In this document: positions 5,674-5,682 of the stretch, piece by piece
How the letters are laid out: each line of letters begins with the position of its first letter
Position numbering within the stretch: the first letter of the stretch is position 1
Assembly (NCBI GenBank): GCA_947311815.1
Contig: CAMZMA010000255.1
Span: 1 to 5,682, forward strand
DNA from: an uncultured Flavobacteriaceae bacterium
GTDB lineage: Bacteria > Bacteroidota > Bacteroidia > Flavobacteriales > Flavobacteriaceae
Length of the DNA: 5,682 bases
Direction: 5' to 3'
Notes under the pieces: model-generated
What the model was told of the DNA's origin: nothing
The model's input: the letters and a program-made list of their open reading frames with translations, nothing else
Database searches by the model: none
Translations under genes and position numbers: made by a program

Positions 5674-5682
5674 TTTATGGAA

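Larger units (their letters stand above)
5311..5682. other. Intergenic region without a convincing gene
   Basis: No credible protein gene lies in these 372 bases. The region holds the inverted repeat at 5346-5379, an all-A/T palindrome at 5429-5452, a promoter candidate at 5603-5634 framed by a 9-bp inverted repeat, and a terminator-like hairpin at 5654-5673. In-frame ATGs at 5663 and 5677 remain open to the edge, so a rightward gene might begin here, but too little is visible to call one. Confidence 0.7.

Noticed and set aside
5544..5682. Leftward frame open for 45 codons from the right edge to TAA at 5544-5546
   Set aside because: The peptide has no recognisable family features and would encode both the hairpin and the inverted repeat. 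A second leftward frame is also open to 5614, so open frames here are not informative.
1..5682. Search for tRNA, rRNA, CRISPR, insertion sequence, phage or toxin-antitoxin features
   Set aside because: No regularly spaced repeats, terminal inverted repeats with a transposase, cloverleaf-like sequence or small paired genes were seen.

Overview
This is an AT-rich stretch of what looks like a member of the Bacteroidota, most likely the Flavobacteriaceae. Four of its intergenic regions carry the Bacteroidota promoter motif TAnnTTTG. Shine-Dalgarno sequences are absent or weak and the start regions are A-rich. All three complete proteins read like flavobacterial versions of their families. No database search was possible, so family names come from motifs and recalled relatives.

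Layout from left to right. Positions 1-84 may hold the last 27 codons of a rightward gene entering from outside the window. A strong hairpin at 126-157, usable in both directions, separates it from a leftward DEAD-box RNA helicase (188-2002) of the DeaD/CsdA type, which has a DbpA-like RNA-binding domain and an Arg/Gly-rich tail. The helicase has its own promoter and a leader of about 90 nt. That leader contains a three-codon mini-ORF and a hairpin ending one base before the start codon. Upstream on the same strand lies a 459-residue lipoprotein (2136-3515) with a C-terminal thioredoxin-like fold that has lost both active-site cysteines. A 175-bp divergent promoter region leads to a rightward ABC-F ATPase of the YbiT type (3691-5310). 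The final 372 bases contain no convincing gene. They hold a long inverted repeat, a promoter candidate framed by a 9-bp inverted repeat, and a terminator-like hairpin at the right edge.

Two of the genes touch RNA or ribosome function: the helicase remodels structured RNA, and ABC-F proteins act on the ribosome. The lipoprotein between them is an envelope protein and is probably unrelated. Each gene appears to have its own promoter, so this is not one operon.

The most interesting features are modest. First, the ABC-F protein has lost its motifs coherently, so that one of the two composite ATP sites should be dead and the other intact. Second, the thioredoxin-like lipoprotein cannot do thiol-disulfide chemistry at the usual site. 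Third, the helicase leader looks able to control translation. Fourth, the promoter at the right edge resembles one with a built-in operator. I see no phage, insertion sequence, CRISPR array, tRNA, rRNA or defence island, and no clear sign of an entirely new system.
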